A stretch of 60,984 nt of DNA from Propionibacteriaceae bacterium (GTDB lineage Bacteria > Actinomycetota > Actinomycetes > Propionibacteriales > Propionibacteriaceae): positions 1-60,984 of the forward strand of contig JAISJO010000048.1 in NCBI GenBank assembly GCA_031261485.1, read 5' to 3'. The first letter of the stretch is position 1. Every line of letters begins with the position of its first letter. Positions 41,790 to 50,839 of this stretch are shown here, in pieces. A model generated the notes under the pieces. It was not told where the DNA came from. It ran no database searches and saw nothing but the letters and a program-made list of their open reading frames with translations. Position numbers and translations under genes: made by a program.

Positions 41790-42803
41790 ATGCGCGTACT
41801 TCTCACCGGCGGGGCCGGATACATCGCCTCCCACATCGCCATCGAACTCATCGCCGCAGGCCATGATGTCATCGTGGCCGACGACCTCTCCAATTCCTCT
41901 CCCCTAGCCGTCGAGCGCGTCCGACGCATCGCAGGCGCGCCCATCTCTTTCACCGAATTGGATGTGCGCGATGAAGCAGCGCTCACGGCCTTGTTCGAGA
42001 AGGAATCTCCCGAAGCTGTCATCCATTTGGCAGGACTCAAGGCGGTGGGCGAATCGGTGGCTCAGCCTCTGCGGTATTACGACGTCAACATCAACACCAC
42101 GCTGACGCTTCTGCGCGTGATGGCCGCCCATGACGTGTCTACCATTGTCTTCTCCTCGTCTGCGACCGTGTACGGCACTCCGACCGCCTTGCCACTGACC
42201 GAGGAATCCCAGGTCGGCGTGGGGCTGACCAATCCCTATGGCTGGACAAAGTCCATGATCGAGCAAATCCTGCGCGACGCTGCGGCGGCTGATCCGGGGC
42301 TCAATGTGGTTCTTCTCAGGTATTTCAACCCCATCGGCGCACACCCTTCTGGACTCATTGGCGAGGACCCGAAGGACATCCCCAACAACCTCATGCCCTA
42401 CATCACTCAAGTCGCTGTCGGTCGCAGGGACCATCTGTCGATCTTCGGCAACGACTACGACACCCCTGATGGGACCGGAGTGCGCGACTATATCCATGTC
42501 GTCGATCTGGCCGCTGGGCATGTCGCGGCTCTGGACCACGCGCCTTCGGGAGTCAGCACGTACAACCTGGGCACGGGCCAAGGCGTATCGGTCCTCGACC
42601 TTGTACGGGCGTTCGAGGCGGCGACAGGTGTGAGCATCCCCTACGAGATCGTGGAACGCCGCCCCGGCGACATCGCTGCCTGCTATGCCTCAGCCGACAA
42701 GGCAGAACGCGAACTGGGATGGCACGCCGCCAAGACTCTTGAGGATGCGTGCGCTGATTCGTGGCGCTGGCAGTCGATGAACCCGCAGGGGTACGCAGCC
42801 TAG
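41790..42803 (+). CDS. galE: UDP-glucose 4-epimerase
   Basis: 337 residues, usual for GalE. The NAD loop GGAGYIASH is at residues 7-15, followed by HLAGLKAVGES, the catalytic SSSATVYG with YGWTKSMIEQ (Tyr-x3-Lys), RYFNPIGAHPSG, and the late RDYIHVVDLAAGH. It interconverts UDP-glucose and UDP-galactose in the cytosol and would feed galactose to the nearby transferases, including a GlfT-like one. No clear Shine-Dalgarno precedes ATG 41790; it may be leaderless. One small oddity is Ala in place of the more common Gly at GYIGSH. Confidence 0.95.
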   Translation: MRVLLTGGAGYIASHIAIELIAAGHDVIVADDLSNSSPLAVERVRRIAGAPISFTELDVRDEAALTALFEKESPEAVIHLAGLKAVGESVAQPLRYYDVNINTTLTLLRVMAAHDVSTIVFSSSATVYGTPTALPLTEESQVGVGLTNPYGWTKSMIEQILRDAAAADPGLNVVLLRYFNPIGAHPSGLIGEDPKDIPNNLMPYITQVAVGRRDHLSIFGNDYDTPDGTGVRDYIHVVDLAAGHVAALDHAPSGVSTYNLGTGQGVSVLDLVRAFEAATGVSIPYEIVERRPGDIAACYASADKAERELGWHAAKTLEDACADSWRWQSMNPQGYAA

Positions 42804-42829
42804 GCAGTCATCGATTACCTCACATTGTC

Positions 42830-42866
42830 AGTGTGCGCGCAGGATGACAACCCAGCGACGCACACT
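42830..42866. terminator. Stem-loop between galE and convergent GT2 gene
   Basis: Arms AGTGTGCG (42830-42837) and CGCACACT (42859-42866) pair perfectly over 8 bp with a 21-base loop. The loop contains CGCAGGATGAC, the right half of the dispersed palindrome found at 48571-48592. It may be a degenerate member of that family. It lies between convergent genes, so bidirectional termination is plausible; no T-tract. Confidence 0.4.
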
Positions 42867-42874
42867 ATCGCGCC

Positions 42875-43711
42875 TCACGCTTGAGGTTTGGAGATCCTGC
42901 GTTGATGCCAGGAGTACACAGTGCGCCGAATCCACTGAGGGGTCAGCCGGTACGCGCCTCGCAGGACCACATTACGGACGAATTGTGTCCGCGTGGTGAA
43001 ACCCGTGTGGAGAAACTGCTTTTGGAGTTCGATTTCTGAACGTAGGAGGCGGGTTCCACCGCGTCTGGCATACGAACCGGCGCCACTGCGGAACCGCACA
43101 AGCACCTCGGGAGAATTGCCCAAGCGCTTTCCAGCCACAATCATGCGCGACCACAGCAGGTAGTCCTCCAGGTAGGGCAATTCGGGATAACCTCCCACCG
43201 CGAGCACCGCCGACTTACGGAAAGTGACCGTTGGATGGAACAGCGGCGTCTCGAAACGCGCGAACTTGGCGAGACCGCCCGGATCGGTTCGGCGAGGACG
43301 CACGACACCTGGGGCGTCAGGGTTGGTCTCGAACTCCTCAATGGCGCTGCCGACAACATCCAATCCCTGTTGAATCATGGGTATCTGGGTCGAGAATCGT
43401 CGGGGCAAGCAGATGTCATCGGCATCGGCACGCGCCACAATCTCCGTAGTCACGACATCCAAGCCTGCGTTGAGCGCGGCAGACAATCCGCCGTTCTCAC
43501 TCAGGCGCACGACTGTCGCGCCCTCGGACTCGACTGTGTCCAAGAAGGCGTCGACATCTTCGGACACCGGACCGTCCCGGACAATGACGACATGAGTCGG
43601 CTGGAGAATCTGGTCGATGACTGCGCAGCGGTAGGCCTCACGCAGGAAGTCGAGGCGGTCGCCGTGATACACCGGCAGAAGCAGGGTGAAATCTGAGCTC
43701 ACATCGCCCAC
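42875..43711 (-). CDS. GT2 family glycosyltransferase
   Basis: 278 residues from GTG 43711, with GGAGG 7 bases upstream; GTG 43702, overlapping the upstream stop as GTGA, is the alternative. The frame extends to 43837, but that part lies inside the neighbour gene. GT-A hallmarks are FTLLLPVYHGD near the start, VIVRDGP, SENGGLSAALNAGL and ARADADDICLP, with EDYLLW further on. It resembles AmsE-type transferases of exopolysaccharide loci. It overlaps the GlfT-like gene by 13 bp and is surely co-transcribed with it. Donor and acceptor are unknown. Confidence 0.85.
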   Translation of the reverse strand: MGDVSSDFTLLLPVYHGDRLDFLREAYRCAVIDQILQPTHVVIVRDGPVSEDVDAFLDTVESEGATVVRLSENGGLSAALNAGLDVVTTEIVARADADDICLPRRFSTQIPMIQQGLDVVGSAIEEFETNPDAPGVVRPRRTDPGGLAKFARFETPLFHPTVTFRKSAVLAVGGYPELPYLEDYLLWSRMIVAGKRLGNSPEVLVRFRSGAGSYARRGGTRLLRSEIELQKQFLHTGFTTRTQFVRNVVLRGAYRLTPQWIRRTVYSWHQRRISKPQA

Positions 43712-44610
43712 GGCAGAGCCTCCTCGATGACATCTCCTGTGGGGCGGGGACTCTGGAACAGCCCGTGGACAAGCCCTTTCGCACCAACCCGGCACAACAA
43801 GCGCCTGTTCTCCGACTTGCGGAACGTGCGCACCCACCGCCTCGCGGTCCCATACGAATAGGCGAACCAGTCAAGGCACCCAAAATCGCCCGACGTGAGA
43901 GTCCAGATCTTGTTGCGAACCTCGTAGTAGAACCTCTCGCCAGGGTCGGTGTCCGAGGAGCCGAACTTCTTGGTCTTGTGGACGACCACGGACGCCGGAA
44001 CGTAAATCCCCACGCCGTCACGCAAGACTCGGGCCGAATACTCGAAATCGTCGTTCCAGATGAAGAAGTCCGCCTTGGGCAGTCCCACGCGCCACACCGC
44101 CTCTGCAGAAACAAGCATGGACACGAAGGACGATGTGCGTACAGGGACGGCTGAGGCACGGGCGGCCTTGCCCTGGGCCGTGGCCGATGCCCTCCATCGC
44201 GCGCGTGGGGTGTTCATGGGATGCTCTGCGCCATCGGTCCACACCGCCTTGGAACCCGCAATGTCCACATCTTCGCCATAGGCGTCACGAGCATTCAACA
44301 ATTCCTCTAGCGCAGTGGCGGTCGGGATCGTGTCGTCATCCATCAGCCAAGCCAGGTCAGCGCCATATCGGCGAACCGCGAGGTCGAGTCCTGCGGCGAA
44401 CCCACCTGCCCCGCCAATGTTGCGCGTCATCCTCACCACGTGGGCGTGAATCGGGTGGCTGGTCGCCACAATGTACGTGTCGTCGGTGGAATCATTGTCC
44501 ACCACAAGGACCTCATCGACTGGCCTCGATTGAGCGGCAAGACCATCTAGGGCTTCCTTCAACAGGTCCGCCCTGTTGTACGCCACGACGACTGCGACCA
44601 CTGTTTTCAT
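43699..44610 (-). CDS. GT2 family glycosyltransferase, GlfT1/rhamnosyl-like
   Basis: 303 residues. The sequence has the pattern of galactofuranosyl and rhamnosyl transferases: VVVAYNRADLLKEALDGL, VDNDSTDDT, RNIGGAGGFAAGLDLA, WLMDDDTIP and IWNDDFEYSAR, where the second acidic cluster is the usual catalytic base region. It acts at the inner membrane face. It lies close to galE, which fits a galactose-derived donor, but no UDP-galactopyranose mutase is seen in the window, so rhamnose is equally possible. First gene of a two-gene unit. Confidence 0.88.
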   Translation of the reverse strand: MKTVVAVVVAYNRADLLKEALDGLAAQSRPVDEVLVVDNDSTDDTYIVATSHPIHAHVVRMTRNIGGAGGFAAGLDLAVRRYGADLAWLMDDDTIPTATALEELLNARDAYGEDVDIAGSKAVWTDGAEHPMNTPRARWRASATAQGKAARASAVPVRTSSFVSMLVSAEAVWRVGLPKADFFIWNDDFEYSARVLRDGVGIYVPASVVVHKTKKFGSSDTDPGERFYYEVRNKIWTLTSGDFGCLDWFAYSYGTARRWVRTFRKSENRRLLCRVGAKGLVHGLFQSPRPTGDVIEEALPWAM

Positions 44611-44795
44611 GAGGTGAGTCTACCTGTGCGGAGGCGGATTTTGCCGGTCCCGCGCAGACCTGATACTTGCTGGCGAATTGAGGAAGAATTCTGCGCCCGA
44701 AGTCTGAACCTATCCTCGACCTTGGGCCGCATTCTTGGGTCAATTGGAAGGGTTCTGGAAGAATATCAACAATAGTCGAGAGAGAAGGAAATGCC

Positions 44796-47321
44796 GTGCA
44801 ACAAGGAAAAAGACTCGTCCTTTGCCTAGTAACCGGTGTTCTTTTCGCAGGGCTCATGCCCTTGTCAGCCTCCGCAGCGCCCACCACGGACCCAAGCCAA
44901 AGCTCGTCATCGACAACCCCTGCTGCGAGCCCATCCTCGGCTCCCACGCCAAACGACGCGACGACCAGTTCCCCGAATCCGGACGCCCAGACCACTTCCC
45001 CCGCTCCTGCCCCGACGACGCCAGCGCCATCACCGTCGCAGAGTCGACCCCCGAAGCCGTCAGCGCCTGAGTCCTCCAAGACTCCTGAATCGTCGCCTTC
45101 CTCGACTTCCACTTCTGCCCCGACGCCGACCCCTTCGGCGAGTCCGTCGGTTTCTGTGGCTTCGACCCCAAATCGTGTCGGTATTGATGAAACGACCTCG
45201 GGTATCGGGTTGACCGACTACGCCATCACCACGACGACTGGATCGACAACGACAAAGTCCCCTATCCTTGCCCATGCCATCGCCGATGACACTGAGTCTT
45301 TCTCCTTGCTCGCGCTGTCCTGGAAGTCCCTACCTGGTGACGCGGAGGCCCGAGTGCGCACTTTGCGGGAATCCGGGTGGACCGATTGGCTGGAACTCCA
45401 CGTGTCACCAGGAGAAACTCTCATTGGCACAGATGGCAGGCAGTCCACCGAAGCCATGTGGATGGGCGCCTCCCAGGGGTTCGAGTTGGAGATCACCGGC
45501 ACAGGCAGGGCCGCCGAAGTCCGCGTCACCTTGATCGACCCAACCCAAAATCCAGATGCCCTCAAGCTCCGCACACGCGCGAGTGCTGCCATCGAAACGC
45601 CTTCGGTCTACGTCCAGCAACCGTCCATGGTGAGTCGTGCCTCCTGGGGCGCCATGGCCCAAGACGACTGCGGTCCGGAACTCTTCGACCAAACGGTCGT
45701 GGCCGTGGCCATCCACCACACGGCGGGCACGAACGACTATGTCGCCTCCGATGTTGCTGGCATTGTCCGCTCGATTCAGGCCTACCACGAAGTCACTCTG
45801 AAGTGGTGCGACATCGGGTACAACTTCCTCGTGGACAAGTTCGGCACCATCTATGAAGGCCGTGGTGGCGGGATTGCCGTGGCCATCCATGGAGCACATG
45901 CAGGCGAGTGGAACACCAACACCACCGGCATCTCGCTCATCATGAACACCGAAACCTACGACCCTTCCACAGCAGTCATCGACTCCGTGGCCAAGGTCGC
46001 CGCATGGAAACTCGCCAATAATTACCGCGACCCTCTGGGCAAGGTCACCATCGCCAAGAAGACCATTGACGTCATCTTCCGCCACGGCGACGTCCAGGCC
46101 ACCCTGTGCCCCGGCAAGTACATGAATGCCAAGATGGCCAGCTTGCGCACCAAAGTCGCCGCTCTCGTGAACGCTGCCCAAGCCAGCCCTATCAAGGCGA
46201 AATGGGAAGCGATGGGAGTCACCTCGGTGGGCCAGCCCTACCAGCTGGAAACCTCCGTCGGGTCGGGGCGTTACACCGTCTTCAGTTCGGGCTACCGCAT
46301 CTACTGGTCGTCTGCCACGGGCGCTGTGCCCGTGTGGGGGCCAGGCGCGATGGGCTCTTACTATGTCGAGCACTCGGGGCCATTGGGGGCATTGGGCTTC
46401 CCTGTCGCTGCTGAGGTCGGCCTCCCAGATGGGACGTACTACCAAGCCTTTGAGAAAGGGTGGCTGACATGGGCCGCAGGGGTGGGCATCGGTGTTGTCG
46501 TGGGCGTATCTGTGTCCGGGCAGGCTGCTCTTGGCTCGACCTTGACGGCGAATGCTGCAGTGGCACCAACTGATCCAACATTGTCCTATCAGTGGTTGCG
46601 TGATGGGAAACCGATTTCTGGCGCCACGGCATCGACTCACAAGGTGATTGGTGCTGACATGTGTTATTCGCTGTCAGTGAAGGTGTCGAGCCAATTCGTG
46701 TCAGCAGAATCAGCATCGGTAACGCCTGTCTTTTCGGATGTGCCGTCTAGCCACACGTTTTATCGTCCGATTTGCTGGGCGGCCAATAAGGGTCTCACTA
46801 CCGGCAGTGGCAACATGACAGACTATTCCCCATCGAACGTGGTGAATAGGGGATCCATGGCAGCATTCCTTTACCGGCTAGCTGGGTCTCCCTCGTGGAC
46901 TCCGCCAACGACGTCTCCGTTCGCGGACGTGCCCACCACACACAATTTCTATTCCGCAATTACCTGGCTCTACAATCAGAGAATAACGGTCGGGGTGAGA
47001 ATTGGGGGCGCACTTTACTATCAGCCGGGTAATACCGTGAGTCGTGGGTCGATGTCTGCGTTTATGTATCGTCTCGGAGGTTCCCCATCTTGGACTCCGC
47101 CGGTCAAGTCGCCGTTTGCTGACCTTGCCAAGACGAACACGTTCTACTCGACAGTAACCTGGCTTGCCCACCAGAAGATTGCGTTCGGTTCACGAGTCGG
47201 GGGGGAGCTTGTGTATCAACTAAGCAGTCCTGTCAACCGTGGCTCCATGACCGCATTCATGCAACGCCTGTCCAAGACTCAATTGCATTGCCAACCCTAT
47301 CCGAGCGGTGTCGGCTGCTAG
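44796..47321 (+). CDS. Secreted N-acetylmuramoyl-L-alanine amidase with LGFP, Ig and SLH domains
   Basis: 841 residues from GTG 44796 (AAGGA 6-7 bases upstream; ATG 44791 is out of frame). A signal peptide ends near ASA-A. A Pro/Ser/Thr-rich stalk covers about 30-125. Residues about 278-440 are an Amidase_2/PGRP-type domain: SRASWGA, AIHHTAGTND, YNFLVDKFGTIYEGR, HGAHAGEWNTNTTG and a C-terminal CPGKYM. Zinc ligands (two His and the Cys) appear intact. An LGFP-like region follows (about 460-560), then an Ig-like module (SYQWLRDGKPI, DMC), three SLH repeats (about 645-825) and the C-x8-C tail. It cleaves peptide from glycan in the wall. The SLH block joins it to the surface-protein family of the left part. 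Confidence 0.9.
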   Translation: MQQGKRLVLCLVTGVLFAGLMPLSASAAPTTDPSQSSSSTTPAASPSSAPTPNDATTSSPNPDAQTTSPAPAPTTPAPSPSQSRPPKPSAPESSKTPESSPSSTSTSAPTPTPSASPSVSVASTPNRVGIDETTSGIGLTDYAITTTTGSTTTKSPILAHAIADDTESFSLLALSWKSLPGDAEARVRTLRESGWTDWLELHVSPGETLIGTDGRQSTEAMWMGASQGFELEITGTGRAAEVRVTLIDPTQNPDALKLRTRASAAIETPSVYVQQPSMVSRASWGAMAQDDCGPELFDQTVVAVAIHHTAGTNDYVASDVAGIVRSIQAYHEVTLKWCDIGYNFLVDKFGTIYEGRGGGIAVAIHGAHAGEWNTNTTGISLIMNTETYDPSTAVIDSVAKVAAWKLANNYRDPLGKVTIAKKTIDVIFRHGDVQATLCPGKYMNAKMASLRTKVAALVNAAQASPIKAKWEAMGVTSVGQPYQLETSVGSGRYTVFSSGYRIYWSSATGAVPVWGPGAMGSYYVEHSGPLGALGFPVAAEVGLPDGTYYQAFEKGWLTWAAGVGIGVVVGVSVSGQAALGSTLTANAAVAPTDPTLSYQWLRDGKPISGATASTHKVIGADMCYSLSVKVSSQFVSAESASVTPVFSDVPSSHTFYRPICWAANKGLTTGSGNMTDYSPSNVVNRGSMAAFLYRLAGSPSWTPPTTSPFADVPTTHNFYSAITWLYNQRITVGVRIGGALYYQPGNTVSRGSMSAFMYRLGGSPSWTPPVKSPFADLAKTNTFYSTVTWLAHQKIAFGSRVGGELVYQLSSPVNRGSMTAFMQRLSKTQLHCQPYPSGVGC

Positions 47322-47497
47322 CGCGAGGCCCTAGTCGCATGTCGGTGCCGCAGGGAACCCCGTGACTCAAACGTACAACGTCGCCGCAACGAACGGGACA
47401 AGCACGCCCACTACGGCCCTTTATGATACACGGAGGTGAGACCGATTCCTTGGAGGCAGGCCCAGCCAGTGTCTCGTCTACCTGTTACCATGACCAG

Positions 47498-48505
47498 GTG
47501 AGAATCCATGTCATCAATCACCATTTCTGGCCCGACGGTTCACCCTCTGGGATATTGGAGGAGGAGTTGGCGGACACGCTGCGGGACATGGGCCACGAGA
47601 CGCTGCTCGTATGCGGGTCTGGGCGCTTCCATGAGAGCCAACGCCCGCAACCACACTCCCCCATCGTGCGGTTGTCCACGGGCGAGACCGGAGGACGGGC
47701 CACGCAGGTGTCCATCCTGTTGGACTATGTGCGTTTCGTTCGGGCTCTGCGCCGATACGTCCGTGACGAGGTGCGTGACACGGACGCAGTGCTGGCCACG
47801 TCGTCTCCCTTCTTCAACGTCTTCCTCATCGGGACTATCCGCAAACGCGCGCCGCACGCCCGTACGATCTTCCATCTCCATGATTACCTACCCAGCAACC
47901 TGCATTCACTGAGCATCGTGCATCGCATGGCCGCGCCCCTGGTGAAAGCCCTGACCGATTCCGCCCTCGCCAAGTGGGGCATGGTCATCTTGCTGGCCGG
48001 CAATATCGCTTATCACGGCCCCAATCACACGGTGGCTCGGTGTTGGCCCACGGTGTCGAAGATCGACGGCAGACAGGTGGACAAGGATGCCAAGAAGGCG
48101 TTGTACGCGGGCAACCTGGGCATCGCCCACGATGCTGATCCTCTGATCGAGACCATCGATTCCCTGCACAACCAAGGCTGGGACGTGGACTTCTACGGTG
48201 ACGGACCGAAAGCCGCCCTCTTGCCTCAGTACGTCGACCGCCACCAATTCGTGTCCGGGGACGAGTTCATGGACGTTCTGTATTCCCATCCGGTCCACCT
48301 GGTCGCCGGAGTGCGCCGCGACGGCTCAGGGGCTTTCCCCTCCAAGACGCTTAATTCCTTGTACGTGGGGGCTCAGGTGGTTCCTTGCGGGTTCAGCCCG
48401 CAGATGCTGGACGAGTTGGAGGTACTGAAAGCCACACCCGACCTGGCCCAGAACAGGATGGTCGCAGCACAGATTGTGGACGACTACCTGCGTGCTGAGG
48501 CCTAA
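47498..48505 (+). CDS. Glycosyltransferase, GT4-like (GT-B fold)
   Basis: 335 residues if GTG 47498 is the start; the frame opens at ATG 47423. The family-like N-terminus VRIHVINHHFWPDGSPSGIL begins at 47498. There is no clear ribosome site, but TACCAT 5 bases before GTG would suit a leaderless transcript. Later blocks are VLATSSPFFNVFL, HLHDYLPSN, KALYAGNLGIAHDADPLIE and VDFYGDGP, which give the GT-B pattern of donor binding. A typical GT4 EX7E motif is weak or altered (GSGAFPSKTLNSL). It may be the FucNAc transferase, as it faces the capEFG genes, but this is a guess. Confidence 0.7.
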   Translation: MRIHVINHHFWPDGSPSGILEEELADTLRDMGHETLLVCGSGRFHESQRPQPHSPIVRLSTGETGGRATQVSILLDYVRFVRALRRYVRDEVRDTDAVLATSSPFFNVFLIGTIRKRAPHARTIFHLHDYLPSNLHSLSIVHRMAAPLVKALTDSALAKWGMVILLAGNIAYHGPNHTVARCWPTVSKIDGRQVDKDAKKALYAGNLGIAHDADPLIETIDSLHNQGWDVDFYGDGPKAALLPQYVDRHQFVSGDEFMDVLYSHPVHLVAGVRRDGSGAFPSKTLNSLYVGAQVVPCGFSPQMLDELEVLKATPDLAQNRMVAAQIVDDYLRAEA

Positions 48506-48531
48506 GGAACCACTGACCAGCGCATCTCGTC

Positions 48532-48592
48532 ATTCTGCGCGAAGTCGCAGAATCCATCTGACAATCGTAGATCCTGCGACTACACGCAGGAT
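48532..48592. repeat. Dispersed palindrome, copies 2 and 3 (paired)
   Basis: Copy 2: arms ATTCTGCG (48532-48539) and CGCAGAAT (48546-48553) around CGAAGT, which is the inverted core of copy 1 at 35501. Copy 3: arms ATCCTGCG (48571-48578) and CGCAGGAT (48585-48592) around ACTACA. Both are flanked by GTCA/TGAC, so the pair forms a larger inverted structure from about 48529 to 48596. It lies between convergent genes ending at 48505 and 48621. Confidence 0.75.
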
Positions 48593-48620
48593 GACGGTTC
48601 AAGTGGCCAACAGTCAGTGC

Positions 48621-49742
48621 TTACTTCATCGGTAAGAGTCCGGCGCGGCGAGCGTGCGAGTGAACTGTCCCTGTGATGAAACTCACCACCCGAACGGACG
48701 TGTCATCAATCTGATAGTCAGCGGGGATGGAATGCCGACGCTGAGACAAGGCAAGTTCGACTGCCGCCACCACGGAATCCGGTTCGAGGCCAGCGGTGAT
48801 GATGGAGCCCGTGTCCAGAGCTTCGGGGCGCTCGATGAAATCTCTCATCGTGACGGCGGGGAACCCGAGAATGGACGACTCTTCGGCGATTGTCCCGGAA
48901 TCGGAGAGGACTACCTTGGCCTTCGTCTGGAGTTTGACGTAGTCGTGGAAGCCGAAAGGCGGATGGAAGACGATATTGCCCTTCAGAGAATCTGGCTGCG
49001 CTTCGAGACGTTTGCGAGTCCTGGGGTGGGTGGAGACCAGGACGGGAAGCTCGTACACCGCCGCGAGCGCTTGAAGGGATTCCAGCGCCTGCTCAAGCCT
49101 CCACGGATAGTCCACATTCTCTTCCCTGTGCAAGGACACGAGGAAGAACTCGCCCGCGGTCAATCCTTGGCGCTCCACGACATCGGAGGCCTCAATCTGG
49201 GCGAGGTTTTGGCCGAGAACCTCTTTCATCGGCGAGCCGGTCAGAATGACTCGGGAGGGGTGCAGGCCCTCTCTCAGCAAGTTTCTGCGGGCGTGTTCGG
49301 TGTACGCGAGGTTGTAGTCGGCGGTGTGGTCGATGATGCGCCTGTTCGTCTCCTCCGGCACGTTCTCATCGAAGGAACGGTTGCCAGCCTCCATGTGGAA
49401 GACCGGCACTCGCAACCTTTTCGCCATGACAGCCGAAATACACGAGTTCGTGTCTCCCAAGACCAGGAAAGCGTCAGGGTTCTCTTCTCGGAGCACCTTC
49501 TCCGTTCCTGACAGGATCGTCCCCAAGGCGGCCCCGAGGCTCGTGGTGTCTGCCTCCAGGAAATGATCGGGAGCCCGCAAACCCAGGTCCTTGAAGAACA
49601 CCTCGTTCAGCTCATAGTCATAGTTCTGGCCGGTGTGAACAAGGACATGGTCCGTGACTTGGTCCAACAACTTGATGGTTGCCGACAGTCGGATGATCTC
49701 GGGACGAGTGCCCACCACCGTCATCACCTTGAGTTTCTTCAC
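48621..49742 (-). CDS. capG: UDP-GlcNAc 2-epimerase family enzyme, UDP-L-FucNAc pathway
   Basis: 373 residues from GTG 49742, overlapping the capF stop (GTGA) with AAGGTGG upstream. Hallmarks of the WecB/CapG family are VGTRPEIIRLSATIKLLD near the start, HTGQNYDYELNEVFF, HMEAGNRSFDENVPEE, TGSPMKEV, and the late SDSGTIAEESSILGFPA. In the CapE-CapF-CapG route the enzyme inverts C2 to give UDP-L-FucNAc. Its position directly behind capE and capF makes this role more likely than plain UDP-ManNAc synthesis. Confidence 0.9.
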   Translation of the reverse strand: MKKLKVMTVVGTRPEIIRLSATIKLLDQVTDHVLVHTGQNYDYELNEVFFKDLGLRAPDHFLEADTTSLGAALGTILSGTEKVLREENPDAFLVLGDTNSCISAVMAKRLRVPVFHMEAGNRSFDENVPEETNRRIIDHTADYNLAYTEHARRNLLREGLHPSRVILTGSPMKEVLGQNLAQIEASDVVERQGLTAGEFFLVSLHREENVDYPWRLEQALESLQALAAVYELPVLVSTHPRTRKRLEAQPDSLKGNIVFHPPFGFHDYVKLQTKAKVVLSDSGTIAEESSILGFPAVTMRDFIERPEALDTGSIITAGLEPDSVVAAVELALSQRRHSIPADYQIDDTSVRVVSFITGTVHSHARRAGLLPMK

Positions 49743-50839
49743 AGGTCCACCTTCTCCATGACCGTGTCGGGTCGGTCGGGGTCGTACAAGTCATCGGTCC
49801 AGAACGCGGTGTACAAGACTTCCGAGCCGGTGTTCGTGATGTTGTGCGTCCATCCAGTGGGCATATCCACCGCCACTGGTGTTTGGCCCAAGGCCTCCAA
49901 GTCCAAGACTTCGCTGGTGAGAACCTTTCTCAGCCGCATGTGAGCTTCACCAGCCAGGACCACGAACCTCTCCACTTTCCTGCGATGGAAATGGTCGCCG
50001 CGTGTCACACCCGGTTCAGTTGTTGAGAAAGACGCCTGGCTCGACCCACCCCTCGCGCGCAGTATCTCGAAGAATGACCCGCGAGCGTCCGCATGGCGGA
50101 CTAGTGGGATGGGGATGGAGCCCGGCACGGTGTACGAGCGGTAGGTATTGAACAAATCCCGGTCAAAGTCGGTGGTGATGTCGGGTATCTCTCCCCCGCG
50201 ATAGACATCAGCAATCGAGGTCAAGCGAGCCAGGAGGCCAGACACCGATTCGACCCGCGACTTGGAACCCATCGACTCCACGGGCAGGATACCCACCAAG
50301 ACATCCGCCGCATCGGCAGCATGTAACAATGTTAGCTCTCGGTCTTCAGCGACGGTCGGCGAACCACCCGTGGCCAGCAAGTGGCAGAACGTCGCCGTGA
50401 CGGAATTGTAGAAAGGTCGTCCGTGCTCGCCGAACAGATTCGGGAACCGCACATCAATGAACTGCGCCCCCACTTCGTCGCACACTGACTGGAGAATCTC
50501 AGCAGCCCTCAACTTCGCATCGCCGTACACATTCCCCAACTGTGCCTGGATGGAGTTCGAGAACGCCACGGTCTTGGGCGGATTGCTCACTGATCTCAGG
50601 ACCGACGCGATCTGCTCGGCGAACCGCGCATTGCCCTCGGCGACCTCCTCGTCCGACCCCCTATTCACGCCCGCCAAATGAACCAGGCGCTCGGCCCCGT
50701 CCACCGCCTGACGGGCATGAGCCTCATCGAAGAAATCCCCCACACCGATATCAACGCCCTCGGCTCCGACCTCTCGCAGAGCGAGTTGCGTGTGCCATCC
50801 CAGGAACCCGTCACCGCCTGTCAGGGCTATTTTCCCCAT
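49739..50839 (-). CDS. capF: Bifunctional SDR-cupin enzyme, UDP-L-FucNAc pathway
   Basis: 366 residues. ATG 50839 shares one base with the capE stop (TGATG). The N-terminal part (about 1-240) is an SDR with GGDGFLGWH and RFPNLFGEHG. The C-terminal about 120 residues form a cupin with GDHFHRRKVERFVVL, carrying the metal-binding His residues. This two-domain layout is that of CapF/FnlB, which epimerises at C3 (cupin) and reduces the 4-keto group (SDR). Overlaps on both sides show tight coupling with capE and capG. Confidence 0.92.
   Translation of the reverse strand: MGKIALTGGDGFLGWHTQLALREVGAEGVDIGVGDFFDEAHARQAVDGAERLVHLAGVNRGSDEEVAEGNARFAEQIASVLRSVSNPPKTVAFSNSIQAQLGNVYGDAKLRAAEILQSVCDEVGAQFIDVRFPNLFGEHGRPFYNSVTATFCHLLATGGSPTVAEDRELTLLHAADAADVLVGILPVESMGSKSRVESVSGLLARLTSIADVYRGGEIPDITTDFDRDLFNTYRSYTVPGSIPIPLVRHADARGSFFEILRARGGSSQASFSTTEPGVTRGDHFHRRKVERFVVLAGEAHMRLRKVLTSEVLDLEALGQTPVAVDMPTGWTHNITNTGSEVLYTAFWTDDLYDPDRPDTVMEKVDL

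Noticed and set aside
45405..46640. Minus-strand open frame of 411 codons
   Set aside because: It lies entirely opposite the amidase gene, whose domains are certain. It is a codon-bias shadow.
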